A DNA stretch of 39,824 bases from Prevotellaceae bacterium (GCA_021153165.1 JAGKTZ010000010.1:1-39824), one strand, 5' to 3'. Shown: positions 16,165 through 25,137, numbered from the stretch's first letter. The notes: a model not told the origin generated them from the letters alone. Program-made: numbers and translations.

Positions 16165-16256
16165 GGTGCTAAAAAAACATTAGACCTTTTTCAAAAAAAC
16201 CAAGACCTTTTTTCAACGAGACGTCGCGAAATTTAAAAAAGGTCTTGGTTTTTTTT
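16165..16256. repeat. 21-nt periodic intergenic element, copy 3, with perfect 21/21/21 hairpin
   Basis: It opens with GGTGCTAAAAAAA (16165). TAGACC at 16181 and AAGACC at 16202 are 21 apart. Bases 16193-16213 (A7-CCAAGACC-T6) are perfectly complementary to 16235-16255, and the spacer 16214-16234 is also 21 nt and contains CGAGACGTCGCGAAATTT. The ending T-run allows it to act as a terminator on the plus strand, and the leading A-run allows the same on the minus strand. Bases 16203-16234 recur identically at 30302-30333. Confidence 0.85.
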
Positions 16257-16354
16257 ATAGCCTCCTAATAGCCGAAAAACAATATAAATTTTCACATTGA
16301 TTTGCCTAATCCCACACAAGAGAAAATAAAATCTAAAAAAAATGCCGCTTTCGT

Positions 16355-16385
16355 TTTGTCTTCCGCTCAGTTTGCAGTAACTTCG
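16355..16385 (+). promoter_or_regulatory. tdh promoter
   Basis: TTTG at 16355-16358, 19 bp, then TAACTTCG at 16378-16385 (one mismatch to TAnnTTTG). Predicted transcription start near 16392, about 95 nt ahead of the ATG. Confidence 0.6.
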
Positions 16386-16486
16386 CCATCGGAAAGTATT
16401 TGTCCCTGCGCCAAGCGATGGTAGCGGGAGCAATACTTTGGCAATAGACAACAATAGAAATTTCATAAACTAAAAACAACAGCAAA

Positions 16487-17512
16487 ATGAAAGCGTTAGT
16501 TAAGAAAGAAGCCGGCAAAGGCATCTGGTTGATGGACGTGCCCGTGCCTGAAGTGGGCGTCAACGATGTGCTCATCAAGATCAAAAAGACTGCTATCTGC
16601 GGTACAGACTTGCACATCTACAAGTGGGACGAATGGAGCCAAAAGACCATCAAGACTCCAATGACTATCGGTCACGAATACGTGGGCGTAGTAGAAAAAG
16701 TAGGTCCCGGCGTGCGCAATATCCAAGTGGGCGACCGCGTGACAGGAGAAGGTCACATCGCTTGCGGACACTGCCGCAACTGCCGCCGTGGCTTGCAACA
16801 TATCTGTGAAAATAGCATCGGCGTGGGCGTGAACCGCGACGGCGCATTCGCAGAATACCTGTGCATCCCCGAATGCAACGTAGTGAAACTCGACGACCGT
16901 ATCTCGGACGATATGGCTGCTATTATGGACCCATTCGGCAACGCTACTCACACAGCACTCTCATTCCCCCTCCTCGGCGAAGATGTATTGATCACCGGTG
17001 CCGGTTTGATTGGTACAATGGCTACTGCTATCGCTAAATTTGCAGGTGCTAAGAATATCGTAGTGACTGACCTGAGCGACTATCGCCTGGACATCGCTAA
17101 GAAGATGGGTGCTACATGCACAGTGAATGCTGCTAAGGGCGAGACTGTACAAGGCGCTATGGAAAAGATGGGTATCCGCGGCTTCGACGTAGGTCTCGAA
17201 ATGTCGGGTTCTCCTATTGCCTTCCGTGATATGGTAAGCAATATGTACAATGGCTCTAAGATCGCTCAATTGGGCATTCTGCCTCCTACTACTACAGTAG
17301 ACTGGAGCGAAATTATCTTCAAGGCACTTACCATCAAGGGTATCTACGGCCGCGAAATGTGGGAAACTTGGTACAAGATGCAACAAATGCTCATCTCAGG
17401 CCTTGACCTCACACCAGTGATCACTCACCATTTCCCCATCGCAGACTTCCAAAAGGGCTTCGATGTAATGGAATCTGGTCAATGCGGTAAGGTAATTTTG
17501 GATTGGGAATAA
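16487..17512 (+). CDS. tdh: L-threonine 3-dehydrogenase
   Basis: A 341-residue zinc-dependent medium-chain dehydrogenase that oxidises L-threonine to 2-amino-3-oxobutyrate with NAD+, feeding glycine formation by a CoA ligase not in this window. Catalytic zinc ligands are Cys38 (CGTDLH) and His63-Glu64 (GHEYVG). The four structural-zinc cysteines are Cys93, Cys96, Cys99 and Cys107 (CGHCRNC ... HIC). The Rossmann glycine motif is GAGLIGTMA. Length matches the Escherichia coli enzyme (341). It stands alone, with its own promoter and terminator. Confidence 0.95.
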   Translation: MKALVKKEAGKGIWLMDVPVPEVGVNDVLIKIKKTAICGTDLHIYKWDEWSQKTIKTPMTIGHEYVGVVEKVGPGVRNIQVGDRVTGEGHIACGHCRNCRRGLQHICENSIGVGVNRDGAFAEYLCIPECNVVKLDDRISDDMAAIMDPFGNATHTALSFPLLGEDVLITGAGLIGTMATAIAKFAGAKNIVVTDLSDYRLDIAKKMGATCTVNAAKGETVQGAMEKMGIRGFDVGLEMSGSPIAFRDMVSNMYNGSKIAQLGILPPTTTVDWSEIIFKALTIKGIYGREMWETWYKMQQMLISGLDLTPVITHHFPIADFQKGFDVMESGQCGKVILDWE

Positions 17513-17574
17513 ACCTTATACCCCAATATAAAGTCAAAAAATGCATAGCACCTCATAGGGTGCGCGAATAAATA

Positions 17575-17612
17575 CGAGGAGTCAGGATGCATTCCAGACT
17601 CCTCGTTGTCTT
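17575..17612 (+). terminator. Terminator downstream of tdh
   Basis: CGAGGAGTC (17575-17583) pairs perfectly with GACTCCTCG (17597-17605) over a 13-nt loop, followed by TTGTCTT. Confidence 0.7.
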
Positions 17613-17645
17613 ATCTATCCGCAACCACTTTTATAGACATAATAA

Positions 17646-17676
17646 TTGCTCAATACTACAGAAAAATGTAAATTTG
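17646..17676 (+). promoter_or_regulatory. Promoter of the GH20 gene
   Basis: TTG at 17646-17648, 20 bp, then TAAATTTG at 17669-17676, a full match to TAnnTTTG. Transcription from about 17683 gives a 65-nt leader to ATG 17748, so the TTG at 17646 is a promoter element and not a start codon. Confidence 0.75.
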
Positions 17677-17747
17677 CCTCGTGCTTTTTCATCTTAACAA
17701 AGGCACATATATTATACGCAAATTATTATCAACCTAAACATTATATT

Positions 17748-20700
17748 ATGAAACACCGTATCCTAGCATTTTCACTGCTCGTCTCGCTGTTTTCGTTTTT
17801 CACAGCGTGGGCGCAAACTTTCCCCACTGTTAGTACGAGCGACAATGTGGTCTATTACATGATTCGCTTCATGAATGGCGGCAATGCCTTTACCGCTACG
17901 ACCAACAATGCGCAAATCAGCACTAGCGCCGCTACGGCTGCCGACGGACAGTTGTGGAGAATCGAAGGCAACGACTCCGAAGGTTACACATTCACCAACA
18001 AATTGGGCCTGCGCCTCTGTGCTGCCAATTCTGCCAAGAACACGATGGTAAAAGCCAGCAGCGCGGCTTCAGGAACTACGCGATTCAAAATCGTGAAGAC
18101 CACCAATTCCACCTATTCCGGCTACTACGAAATCCAACCCGTGGGCAACTCTGCAGTATCAATGAACCTGTGGGGCGGACCTGCTGAAAATCGTGGCGTA
18201 GGCTTTTGGGACAAGGGCGACCAAAACGACCCTGTGAAATTCCAAAGCGAAGCAGAATTTGGCGCTCTGGGCAGTATTTCATTAGTACCCTACCCCGCTA
18301 ATTTGACCGTAACCAAGGACGGACAAAAGGACTTCACTTCGCTCACAACCATTACCTATACCAACGAAGCCGTTCGCAAGTACGTAGACGACTTTGCCGC
18401 GCAATGGCAAAAGGCTTCGGGCCGCACACTGACAGTGAGCAAGACTACAGGCGACCGCACCTCGGGCGCCATTCATCTGAGCGAGGACAAATCTCTCGGT
18501 GCTGAGGCCTACACTCTCGTAGTCGACGAACAAGGCATCGGCATCACTGCTGCAACAGACGCTGGTTTCTTCTACGCGCTCCAAACCTTGAAGCAACTCC
18601 TCCCCCGCGAATATTTCTCACAAGGCACAGCCGACACACGCTGGACCTTGCCCTACGTCAATATCGCCGACCAGCCCGCACTGGGTCACCGCGGCTATAT
18701 GCTGGATATTGCCCGCCACTATTTTGACAAGGAAGAGGTGAAACGCATCCTTGACATCATGGCATTCTATAAGATGAACCGTTTCCACTGGCACTTGACC
18801 GACGACCAAGGCTGGCGTATCGAAATCCCCGAATACCCCAAATTGACAGAAGTCGGCGCGATCCGTAGCGGTTCGTTCAGCAATCCTGGCGACGGTGCCG
18901 CTTTCTACGACGATACTGAGTATGGTCGCGGCATGTGGTACTCGCAAGAAGACCTGAAGGAAATCGTAGCTTATGCTGCCGAACGCCATATCGAAATTAT
19001 GCCTGAGATCGACCTGCCCGGCCATATGGTTGCAGCAGTGACATCTTACCCCGAATTCAGTTGCGACCCCAACAAGCAATATAGCGTACGCATCGACGGC
19101 GGTATCTCTCACGACGTGCTCAACATCGGTAAGGACGAGGTCATCGACTTCCTGAAGTGTGTGTTGGACAATGTGGCAAAGATTTTCCCTCACCAATATA
19201 TTCACATCGGCGGTGATGAATGTCCTACCGAGCAATGGGCAAACAATGCCGACTGCTTGCGTCGTGTGCAGGAAGAAGGCCTGGCTGGCGTACACGAGTT
19301 GCAATCTTGGCTCGTAGAGTTGCTTGGTACTTACCTCAAGGAGAAGCATGGCAAGGACATCGTCGTTTGGGACGAATTGCTGGCACACTGGAGCAGCAAG
19401 AATACTGTGAAGCCAGCCGTCATGGCATGGAATAGCCTTGACCTGAGTGCTAAGGCTGCCGGCTTCGGACTGAAGAGCATCATCGTGCCTTATCACCAAC
19501 TTTATCTCGACTTTATGCAAGTTCCCCTCTCTGAGCACAAGATCGACGAGCCTTATTACGGTGGATGGGGCGACGGCTTCTATAATACAATCGAGGAAGT
19601 GTACAACATCAATCCGCTCGGCGCACTTGGCGGCAAGGAAGACTACTGCCTCGGTGTTCAGGGTAATATGTGGACTGAGACCACCAACGATGCCTACGAA
19701 TTGGAATACCAACTCTTGCCTCGCCTCTTGGCGCTGTCTGAGACAGGATGGTTGCCAGCCAGCAAGAAGAATTGGGACGACTTCTATGCGCGTCTGCAAT
19801 CTCACGACGAAATCCTCGACGCCCTGGGTTATGTCTACGCTACCCACTACATCTTGCCCGACAAGAAGACCGCTTTGGAAGCCGACCTCGACGAAGCGCG
19901 CACACTGTTGACCGAAAGCGTACGCGGCGGCGTGGGTTATCCATCAGCACAGGTGTACGATGCATTGCAGGAAGCCCTGAACAAAGCCGAAGGCGATGCC
20001 AGTGCAGCAAGTGCTCTGTCTAGCGCTATCAGTCAGTTCAAGTCGGCCGAGATCGTTCAGCCACAAGCAGGCAAGACCTATCAGATCGTATCAGCCGCTA
20101 CCTATTACAAACAACAATATGCTGGCTCGACAGTCTATGCCGACGACACCAACGTACGTTTCCACTACACACCACAAGTTGAACCCGAAGAACTCTGGAC
20201 CTTCGAAGCGGCTAACGGCGGATACACTCTGCGCAACGTATGCAACGGTCTCGCACTGCAAATGCCAAACATCAACAGCGCCGTGACTTTGGTTGAACAA
20301 AATGCCACACCTATCCGCGTGGACAAGGCTACTGTTGCTACTGGCGACTATACTTATATCCCTGGCGCAGTGACCATCTCTGCTGTCGCTGGCTACAACA
20401 AAAATGTGACAGGCAACGTGAAGCGTATGCACGGCGAACTCTCGGGCAAAGTACATGCCAAGGACGTCGCAGCACTATGCTATCCTGGCACATGGCGCAT
20501 CGTCGAAGTGCAAGACTTCACCGCATGGTTGAAGGGACTCGTGGACAAATGCGAACTCCTCCTCACCACCGCTAAACCTGGCGAAATGGGACAACCATCC
20601 GAGTCGGCTTTGGACTTCCTCCGCAACGACATCATCACACCTGCCAAGACACTGGTGGAAAAGGGTGGCGTGAGCGAAAAGACCTACAAGGAATACGTAG

Positions 20701-21287
20701 AAAAGTACAACCAATTCCTCGGCATGGAGCGCACCGGCGTAGCAGATAGCTTCGATCCAGGCCACTACTATCGCATCCACAACGTATGGTTCAGTCAATA
20801 CTATGCTACAGCCAACACCTCGTCCAACCAGGTAGAGCCTAAGACCAAAAACAACGACGATACACAGTTGTGGCAAGTAGTGAAGAACAACGATGCGACA
20901 GTCATCCTGATCAACAAGGCTACACAAACCGCAGCGTATATCTCGAGCGATGCTACCGACCAAATGGTACGTTTGGGTAAGCCCTACGACTGGACTCTCG
21001 AAGAGCGTACCCTGGACGGCAAGACTGGTATCTGCATTATCGACGGCAAGGGCGGAAATTCATGGTACGTCAACGCCGACGTGTGGGGCTACATCTTGAT
21101 GAAACCTTTCTGGGGCGCCAGCACATGGACCTTTGAAAAGACCGAAGAGGTAGTGACAGGGCTCGACCAAGTCCTGACTAATGGCCAGGCAGGCGATACC
21201 AAACTCTACGACCTCGGCGGCCGCCAAATCACTACTCCCGCTCACGGCGTATATATCAACGATCGCGGCGAAAAGCATGTGAAATAA
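17748..21287 (+). CDS. Multidomain exported beta-N-acetylhexosaminidase, GH20
   Basis: A 1179-residue secreted glycosidase that releases terminal N-acetylglucosamine or N-acetylgalactosamine from glycans. Order: signal peptide (MKHRILAFSLLVSLFSFFTAWAQ, shown here as ending FFTAWAQ); a ricin-like module (about 25-155); the GH20 N-terminal alpha/beta domain (about 180-295); the TIM-barrel catalytic domain (about 300-680) starting GHRGYMLDIARHYF, with the acid/base pair Asp490-Glu491 in HIGGDECP and WNSLDL, GVQGNMWTE and LSETGW further on; a helical linker; a second lectin-like module; a helical segment; and a third lectin-like module (about 990-1140). It ends in the tail LYDLGGRQI, then HGVYINDRGEKHVK. 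Likely outer-surface or periplasmic, acting on mucin or N-glycans. ATG 17748 is chosen from the signal peptide and promoter position. Confidence 0.92.
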   Translation: MKHRILAFSLLVSLFSFFTAWAQTFPTVSTSDNVVYYMIRFMNGGNAFTATTNNAQISTSAATAADGQLWRIEGNDSEGYTFTNKLGLRLCAANSAKNTMVKASSAASGTTRFKIVKTTNSTYSGYYEIQPVGNSAVSMNLWGGPAENRGVGFWDKGDQNDPVKFQSEAEFGALGSISLVPYPANLTVTKDGQKDFTSLTTITYTNEAVRKYVDDFAAQWQKASGRTLTVSKTTGDRTSGAIHLSEDKSLGAEAYTLVVDEQGIGITAATDAGFFYALQTLKQLLPREYFSQGTADTRWTLPYVNIADQPALGHRGYMLDIARHYFDKEEVKRILDIMAFYKMNRFHWHLTDDQGWRIEIPEYPKLTEVGAIRSGSFSNPGDGAAFYDDTEYGRGMWYSQEDLKEIVAYAAERHIEIMPEIDLPGHMVAAVTSYPEFSCDPNKQYSVRIDGGISHDVLNIGKDEVIDFLKCVLDNVAKIFPHQYIHIGGDECPTEQWANNADCLRRVQEEGLAGVHELQSWLVELLGTYLKEKHGKDIVVWDELLAHWSSKNTVKPAVMAWNSLDLSAKAAGFGLKSIIVPYHQLYLDFMQVPLSEHKIDEPYYGGWGDGFYNTIEEVYNINPLGALGGKEDYCLGVQGNMWTETTNDAYELEYQLLPRLLALSETGWLPASKKNWDDFYARLQSHDEILDALGYVYATHYILPDKKTALEADLDEARTLLTESVRGGVGYPSAQVYDALQEALNKAEGDASAASALSSAISQFKSAEIVQPQAGKTYQIVSAATYYKQQYAGSTVYADDTNVRFHYTPQVEPEELWTFEAANGGYTLRNVCNGLALQMPNINSAVTLVEQNATPIRVDKATVATGDYTYIPGAVTISAVAGYNKNVTGNVKRMHGELSGKVHAKDVAALCYPGTWRIVEVQDFTAWLKGLVDKCELLLTTAKPGEMGQPSESALDFLRNDIITPAKTLVEKGGVSEKTYKEYVEKYNQFLGMERTGVADSFDPGHYYRIHNVWFSQYYATANTSSNQVEPKTKNNDDTQLWQVVKNNDATVILINKATQTAAYISSDATDQMVRLGKPYDWTLEERTLDGKTGICIIDGKGGNSWYVNADVWGYILMKPFWGASTWTFEKTEEVVTGLDQVLTNGQAGDTKLYDLGGRQITTPAHGVYINDRGEKHVK

Positions 21288-21337
21288 TTCCCCTTGTTCT
21301 TAGTCCAAAACAAAGGACAAAAAACATTGATTTCATA

Positions 21338-21412
21338 AACCAAGACCTTTTTTAAAAAAACCGTTCTGGAATTTAAAAAAGGTCAAGGTTTTTTTAAAAA
21401 ACATTAGACTTT
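21338..21412. repeat. 21-nt periodic intergenic element, copy 4
   Basis: AACC occurs at 21338 and 21359 (21 apart); GGTCAAGG at 21381 and CATTAGAC at 21402 are again 21 apart. The two halves form an imperfect inverted repeat (AACCAAGACCTTTTTT against AAAAAAGGTCAAGGTT, two mismatches). It directly adjoins the terminator at 21420. Confidence 0.75.
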
Positions 21413-21419
21413 TTTTCGA

Positions 21420-21466
21420 GCGAGTCTTTGCAATAAAAAACTTTGCAAAGGCTCGCTTGTTTTTTA
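21420..21466 (+). terminator. Terminator of the GH20 gene
   Basis: GCGAGTCTTTGCAA (21420-21433) pairs with TTGCAAAGGCTCGC (21443-21456), 14 pairs with one G-U, followed by TTGTTTTTT. Confidence 0.85.
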
Positions 21467-21511
21467 AAATGATTTTAGGCGCAAAAATTCCCTTTTTGGC
21501 TTTTATTTTGC

Positions 21512-21519
21512 TAACTTTG
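21512..21519 (+). promoter_or_regulatory. -7 box of cysS
   Basis: TAACTTTG matches the -7 consensus, 26 bp ahead of the ATG. A TTG at 21496 is too close for a canonical -33, so only the -7 element is well supported. Confidence 0.5.
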
Positions 21520-21544
21520 CAAACAATTATAAAAACAAAGAAAA

Positions 21545-23032
21545 ATGACAGATCACAAACTTTTTATCTATAACACACTTTCACGTACGAAAGAACTCTT
21601 CCGCCCCGTCAATCCCGGACACGTGGGCATGTATGTCTGCGGCCCTACCGTCTATGGCGACGCACACTTGGGACACGCACGCCCTGCGATCACATTTGAC
21701 TTGGTGTTCCGCTACCTGAAGCACCTGGGCTACAAAGTGCGCTACGTGCGCAACATCACAGACGTGGGCCACTTGGAACACGATGCTGATGAGGGCGAAG
21801 ACAAGATTGCTAAAAAAGCAAAACTCGAACAACTCGAGCCCATGGAAGTGGCACAACATTTCACCAACCGCTTCCACCAAGCGATGGACAAACTGGGATG
21901 CTTGCCACCAAGTATCGAACCACACGCTACAGGTCATATCATCGAGCAAGAACAATTGGTGCAACAAATCCTTGATGCCGGATATGCCTACGAAAGCAAC
22001 GGCTCGATCTATTTCGACGTCGAAAAATACAACAAAGACCACAAGTACGGCATCCTGTCGGGCAGAAACCTGGAAGATGTAATCAATGCGAGTCGCGAAC
22101 TCGACGGCGTGGGCGAAAAGCGCAACCAGGTAGACTTCGCCCTGTGGAAGAAAGCACAACCCGAACATATCATGCGCTGGCCTTCGCCTTGGGGAGATGG
22201 TTTCCCCGGTTGGCACTGCGAATGTACTGCTATGGGCCGTAAGTATTTGGGCGCACAGTTTGATATCCACGGCGGCGGCATGGACCTCGTCTTCCCCCAC
22301 CACGAATGCGAAATCGCTCAGGCGGTGGCATCACAAGGCGAACAAATGGTACACTATTGGATGCACAACAACATGATCACCATCAACGGCCAAAAGATGG
22401 GCAAGAGTTTGGGCAACTTCATCACCCTGGACGAATTCTTCAACGGCTCGCACGAAAAGTTGGAACAGGCGTACTCACCCATGACCATCCGCTTCTTCAT
22501 CCTGCAAGCTCACTATCGCTCGACCGTAGACTTCTCCAACGAAGCCCTGCAAGCGTCGCAAAAGGGTCTGGAAAGATTGATGGAAGCCTTTGCTCAAATG
22601 GAACGCGTAGAGCCTGTAGCAGACGGAGCCTTGAACGAAGCGTACGCAGCCGAACTGACCGAAAAATGCTATGCTGCCTTGGACGACGATTTCAACTCGC
22701 CCATCATGATCAGCCACCTCTTCGACGCATGCCGCGTGATCAACCAACTCGCAGACAAGAAGCAAACGATCACACCCGAAGGTTTGGAAGCTCTGAAGCA
22801 GACCTTCCGCACATTTGCCGTAGACATCTTGGGACTGCGCGCCGAAGCCGAAGGCAATGCCGACCGCGAAGAAGCATTTGGCAAAGCAATCGACATGCTG
22901 CTCGAACTCCGCGCTAAGGCAAAGGCTGCCAAAGATTGGGCAACTAGTGACTTGATTCGCGACGAACTCGGTGCTCTTGGCTTCGAGATCAAAGATACTC
23001 GCGACGGCGCTACTTGGAAACTCGCGAAGTAA
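21545..23032 (+). CDS. cysS: Cysteinyl-tRNA synthetase
   Basis: A 495-residue class I aminoacyl-tRNA synthetase that charges tRNA-Cys. The HIGH motif is HLGH (41-44), the KMSKS motif is KMGKS (284-288), Cys32 in YVCGPTVYGDAHLGH starts the zinc-site set, and WHCECTAM plus GGGMDLVFPHHECE supply the remaining zinc ligands and the active-site region. The C-terminal helical anticodon-binding region (ARAKAKAAKDWATSDLIRDEL, core KDWATSDLIRDEL) is intact. Length and motifs are standard. Confidence 0.97.
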   Translation: MTDHKLFIYNTLSRTKELFRPVNPGHVGMYVCGPTVYGDAHLGHARPAITFDLVFRYLKHLGYKVRYVRNITDVGHLEHDADEGEDKIAKKAKLEQLEPMEVAQHFTNRFHQAMDKLGCLPPSIEPHATGHIIEQEQLVQQILDAGYAYESNGSIYFDVEKYNKDHKYGILSGRNLEDVINASRELDGVGEKRNQVDFALWKKAQPEHIMRWPSPWGDGFPGWHCECTAMGRKYLGAQFDIHGGGMDLVFPHHECEIAQAVASQGEQMVHYWMHNNMITINGQKMGKSLGNFITLDEFFNGSHEKLEQAYSPMTIRFFILQAHYRSTVDFSNEALQASQKGLERLMEAFAQMERVEPVADGALNEAYAAELTEKCYAALDDDFNSPIMISHLFDACRVINQLADKKQTITPEGLEALKQTFRTFAVDILGLRAEAEGNADREEAFGKAIDMLLELRAKAKAAKDWATSDLIRDELGALGFEIKDTRDGATWKLAK

Positions 23033-23051
23033 AGACCACAACCATATTTGA

Positions 23052-23092
23052 CGGGTTGACAGAGCAACGCTATCAGATGTTCTGCCAACCCG
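23052..23092 (+). terminator. Hairpin after cysS, weak terminator candidate
   Basis: CGGGTTGACAGA (23052-23063) pairs with TCTGCCAACCCG (23081-23092) with one mismatch. No T-run follows, so it could be an RNA-processing or stability structure instead. Confidence 0.4.
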
Positions 23093-23122
23093 CCTACGGC
23101 TTATAATAAGGCAACAAACTTG

Positions 23123-23185
23123 CTGACAAAATATCTGAACTTACTGACAAAAAAGATGAATCTACTGACAAAAAGTACGAGCCTA
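23123..23185 (+). repeat. Three tandem 21-bp units at the 5' end of the glycosyltransferase gene
   Basis: Units beginning CTGACAAAA start at 23123, 23144 and 23165. Read in the gene's frame they give LTKYLNL, LTKKMNL and LTKSTSL. Unit length and the L-L-x-K heptad resemble what the intergenic elements spell on their minus strand (for example GLGFFEK). Confidence 0.75.
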
Positions 23186-25039
23186 TTTAGTTCCAACGAT
23201 ACGGAAAAGCAACAGCGCATCATGGCCTATATATTATGTATAGTATGCCTTTTGTCGTTGTTCTTATTCCTTGGCGATACATTTTTTAATACTCGCGGCG
23301 AACCCAGAGAGGCTATCGTGGCATACTCTATGCTGGAGTATAATAACTGGATCTTGCCCATCAACAACGGAGATGAGATAGCTTTCAAACCACCTTTGCT
23401 CCACTGGATGATTGCCGCTGTGTCGAGCATCACGGGTGCGGTGACCGAGTTCACCTCTCGTTTCCCCTCGGCGTTGGCTTTGTCGCTGATGACCTTGGCT
23501 GGCTATTTTTTCTATGCACGCCGTCGCGGCACCGAGGTAGCTATGATCGCGGCACTCTTGACTTTGAGCAATTTCGAAGTACATCGTGCCGGCGTAGCTT
23601 GTCGTGTGGACATGTTGCTCTCGGCGCTGATGGTCGGGGCGCTCTATGCGATGTACAGATGGACGGAGCGTGGCGAGAAAGGTTTACCCTGGATCGCCTG
23701 GCTGTGCTTATCGGGCGCCGCGCTGACCAAGGGGCCCGTCGGCGTCTTGCTCCCCTGCATGGTGGTCGGACTGTATATGCTCTTGCGTAAGCGCAGTTTC
23801 TGGTATGCCTTTTGGCGTTTGGCTTTGCTTGCTATTGCTGCGTTGACACCGTTGTTCATTTGGTACTATCTGGCCTATCATCAGCCGCATGGCGGACAGC
23901 GTTTTCTGGACTTGATTTATGAAGAAAACGTGCTGAGACTATTGGGCAAGATGACCTATGCTTCGCACATCAACCCCTGGTGGTATAACGTACAGACCGT
24001 TGTGAGCGGTTTCGCACCCTACACCTTGTTGTTCCTGTTCGCACTGCCGTTAGCATGGCGCAAGATACGTAGCACAGCGATCGGCGCAAAATTGAAACGA
24101 TGTCTGACAAAGTCGGCATGGTGTGAAGCCTTCGACAGATTGCGAGGCATGGACGACGTACGCCTGTTCACCTTGTTGAGCATTGTCGTGATGTTCTTGT
24201 TCTATTGTATTCCCGCGAGCAAACGCTCTACTTATCTTTTGCCCATCTATCCCTTCCTGGCGTATTTCATCGCCGAGTTTGTGCTTTGGTTGAGGGACAA
24301 GCACCCACGCCCTCTACTCTGGTTCGGTAGCTTCGTTGCCACGTTGTGCATCCTGCTGACCTTGCTCTTCTTTGCCATCCGCTTGGGCGGCATACGTCCT
24401 GAATGGTTTGCAGGCATGAGTCACGGCGAGATTTCAGCCTTTGTCTCGGCGATAGCAGGTCAACACATGACGCTACTGCAAATGGTGGCGGTGGCACTGC
24501 CCGTAGGAATGGTGGTATATTATTTAATGAAGAGTCTCCCTTCGGAACGTAGGAAAACACCACAATACTTCCCCCTGTCACTATGTATGATGGTACTCTC
24601 GCTCTTCCTTGCCCTGGATGGTTACTATCAACCCACGATTCTCAATATCAAGAGCGACTATGACGTAGCACAAGACATCAAGGGATTTTGTCCTGTGGGG
24701 CAAATCTATTCCTACCGCGCCGAATATGTAGAAGCCAACAGGATGCACCCCTTCACCATCAATTTCTATCTGAACGACCGCGTGATTCCTATAGACAAGG
24801 CTAAGGAGGAACCACACCAGGGTGTGCTGATCGTGAGCGGCGACGATATAGATCGATTCAAGACAGAATTTCCACAATACACCATCGAGGCAGCAGGCGA
24901 GCCTATCTATGTGAGCCGACACCGCAGTAGCGATGACCGCCGCCTGGTCAAGGTGTACCTTTTCTTCAAGAAGCAAGCCGAAGATGCTACCACAGCCGCA
25001 CAGCCTGTGACTTCGTCAGAAACTGACGTTGTGAAATAA
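23156..25039 (+). CDS. ArnT-like lipid-linked sugar glycosyltransferase (GT-C, PMT superfamily)
   Basis: A polytopic membrane enzyme of about 627 residues, predicted to move a sugar from a polyprenyl-phosphate carrier to an envelope acceptor on the periplasmic face. The first extracytoplasmic loop has FFNTRGEPREAIVAYSMLEY and, after W-I-L-P, KPPLLHWM; both are characteristic of ArnT/GT83-like proteins, with Glu in place of the usual acidic catalytic pair. Around ten hydrophobic segments follow, then a soluble C-terminal domain (about 480-627). Start is uncertain: an in-frame TTG at 23120, ATG 23156 (chosen) and ATG 23222, which lies right at the first membrane helix, are all possible. The first two options include part of a 21-bp repeat. 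It may be co-transcribed with cysS. Donor and acceptor are unknown. Confidence 0.8.
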   Translation: MNLLTKSTSLFSSNDTEKQQRIMAYILCIVCLLSLFLFLGDTFFNTRGEPREAIVAYSMLEYNNWILPINNGDEIAFKPPLLHWMIAAVSSITGAVTEFTSRFPSALALSLMTLAGYFFYARRRGTEVAMIAALLTLSNFEVHRAGVACRVDMLLSALMVGALYAMYRWTERGEKGLPWIAWLCLSGAALTKGPVGVLLPCMVVGLYMLLRKRSFWYAFWRLALLAIAALTPLFIWYYLAYHQPHGGQRFLDLIYEENVLRLLGKMTYASHINPWWYNVQTVVSGFAPYTLLFLFALPLAWRKIRSTAIGAKLKRCLTKSAWCEAFDRLRGMDDVRLFTLLSIVVMFLFYCIPASKRSTYLLPIYPFLAYFIAEFVLWLRDKHPRPLLWFGSFVATLCILLTLLFFAIRLGGIRPEWFAGMSHGEISAFVSAIAGQHMTLLQMVAVALPVGMVVYYLMKSLPSERRKTPQYFPLSLCMMVLSLFLALDGYYQPTILNIKSDYDVAQDIKGFCPVGQIYSYRAEYVEANRMHPFTINFYLNDRVIPIDKAKEEPHQGVLIVSGDDIDRFKTEFPQYTIEAAGEPIYVSRHRSSDDRRLVKVYLFFKKQAEDATTAAQPVTSSETDVVK

Positions 25040-25068
25040 GGGCACGTTGAGACCTGCTCGGCACACAC

Positions 25069-25099
25069 TTTGCCGCACGAGAAAAAAGGTGTAACTTTG
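25069..25099 (+). promoter_or_regulatory. Promoter of the skp-murI unit
   Basis: TTTG at 25069-25072, 19 bp, then TAACTTTG at 25092-25099, a full consensus match. Predicted start near 25106, about 32 nt before the ATG. Confidence 0.8.
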
Positions 25100-25137
25100 C
25101 AAACGAAACAACTCATATATAAGACATCAAAACTGGT

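Larger units (their letters stand above)
16128..16486. other. Intergenic region between barrel gene and tdh (359 bp)
   Basis: It contains copy 3 of the 21-nt element with a perfect inverted repeat (16193-16255), and the tdh promoter (16355-16385). Bases 16257-16354 show nothing further. Confidence 0.7.

Noticed and set aside
18618..19847. 409-residue open frame on the minus strand inside the GH20 gene
   Set aside because: It is fully antisense to a gene with firm catalytic motifs, lacks domain features, and reflects codon bias leaving the opposite frame open.
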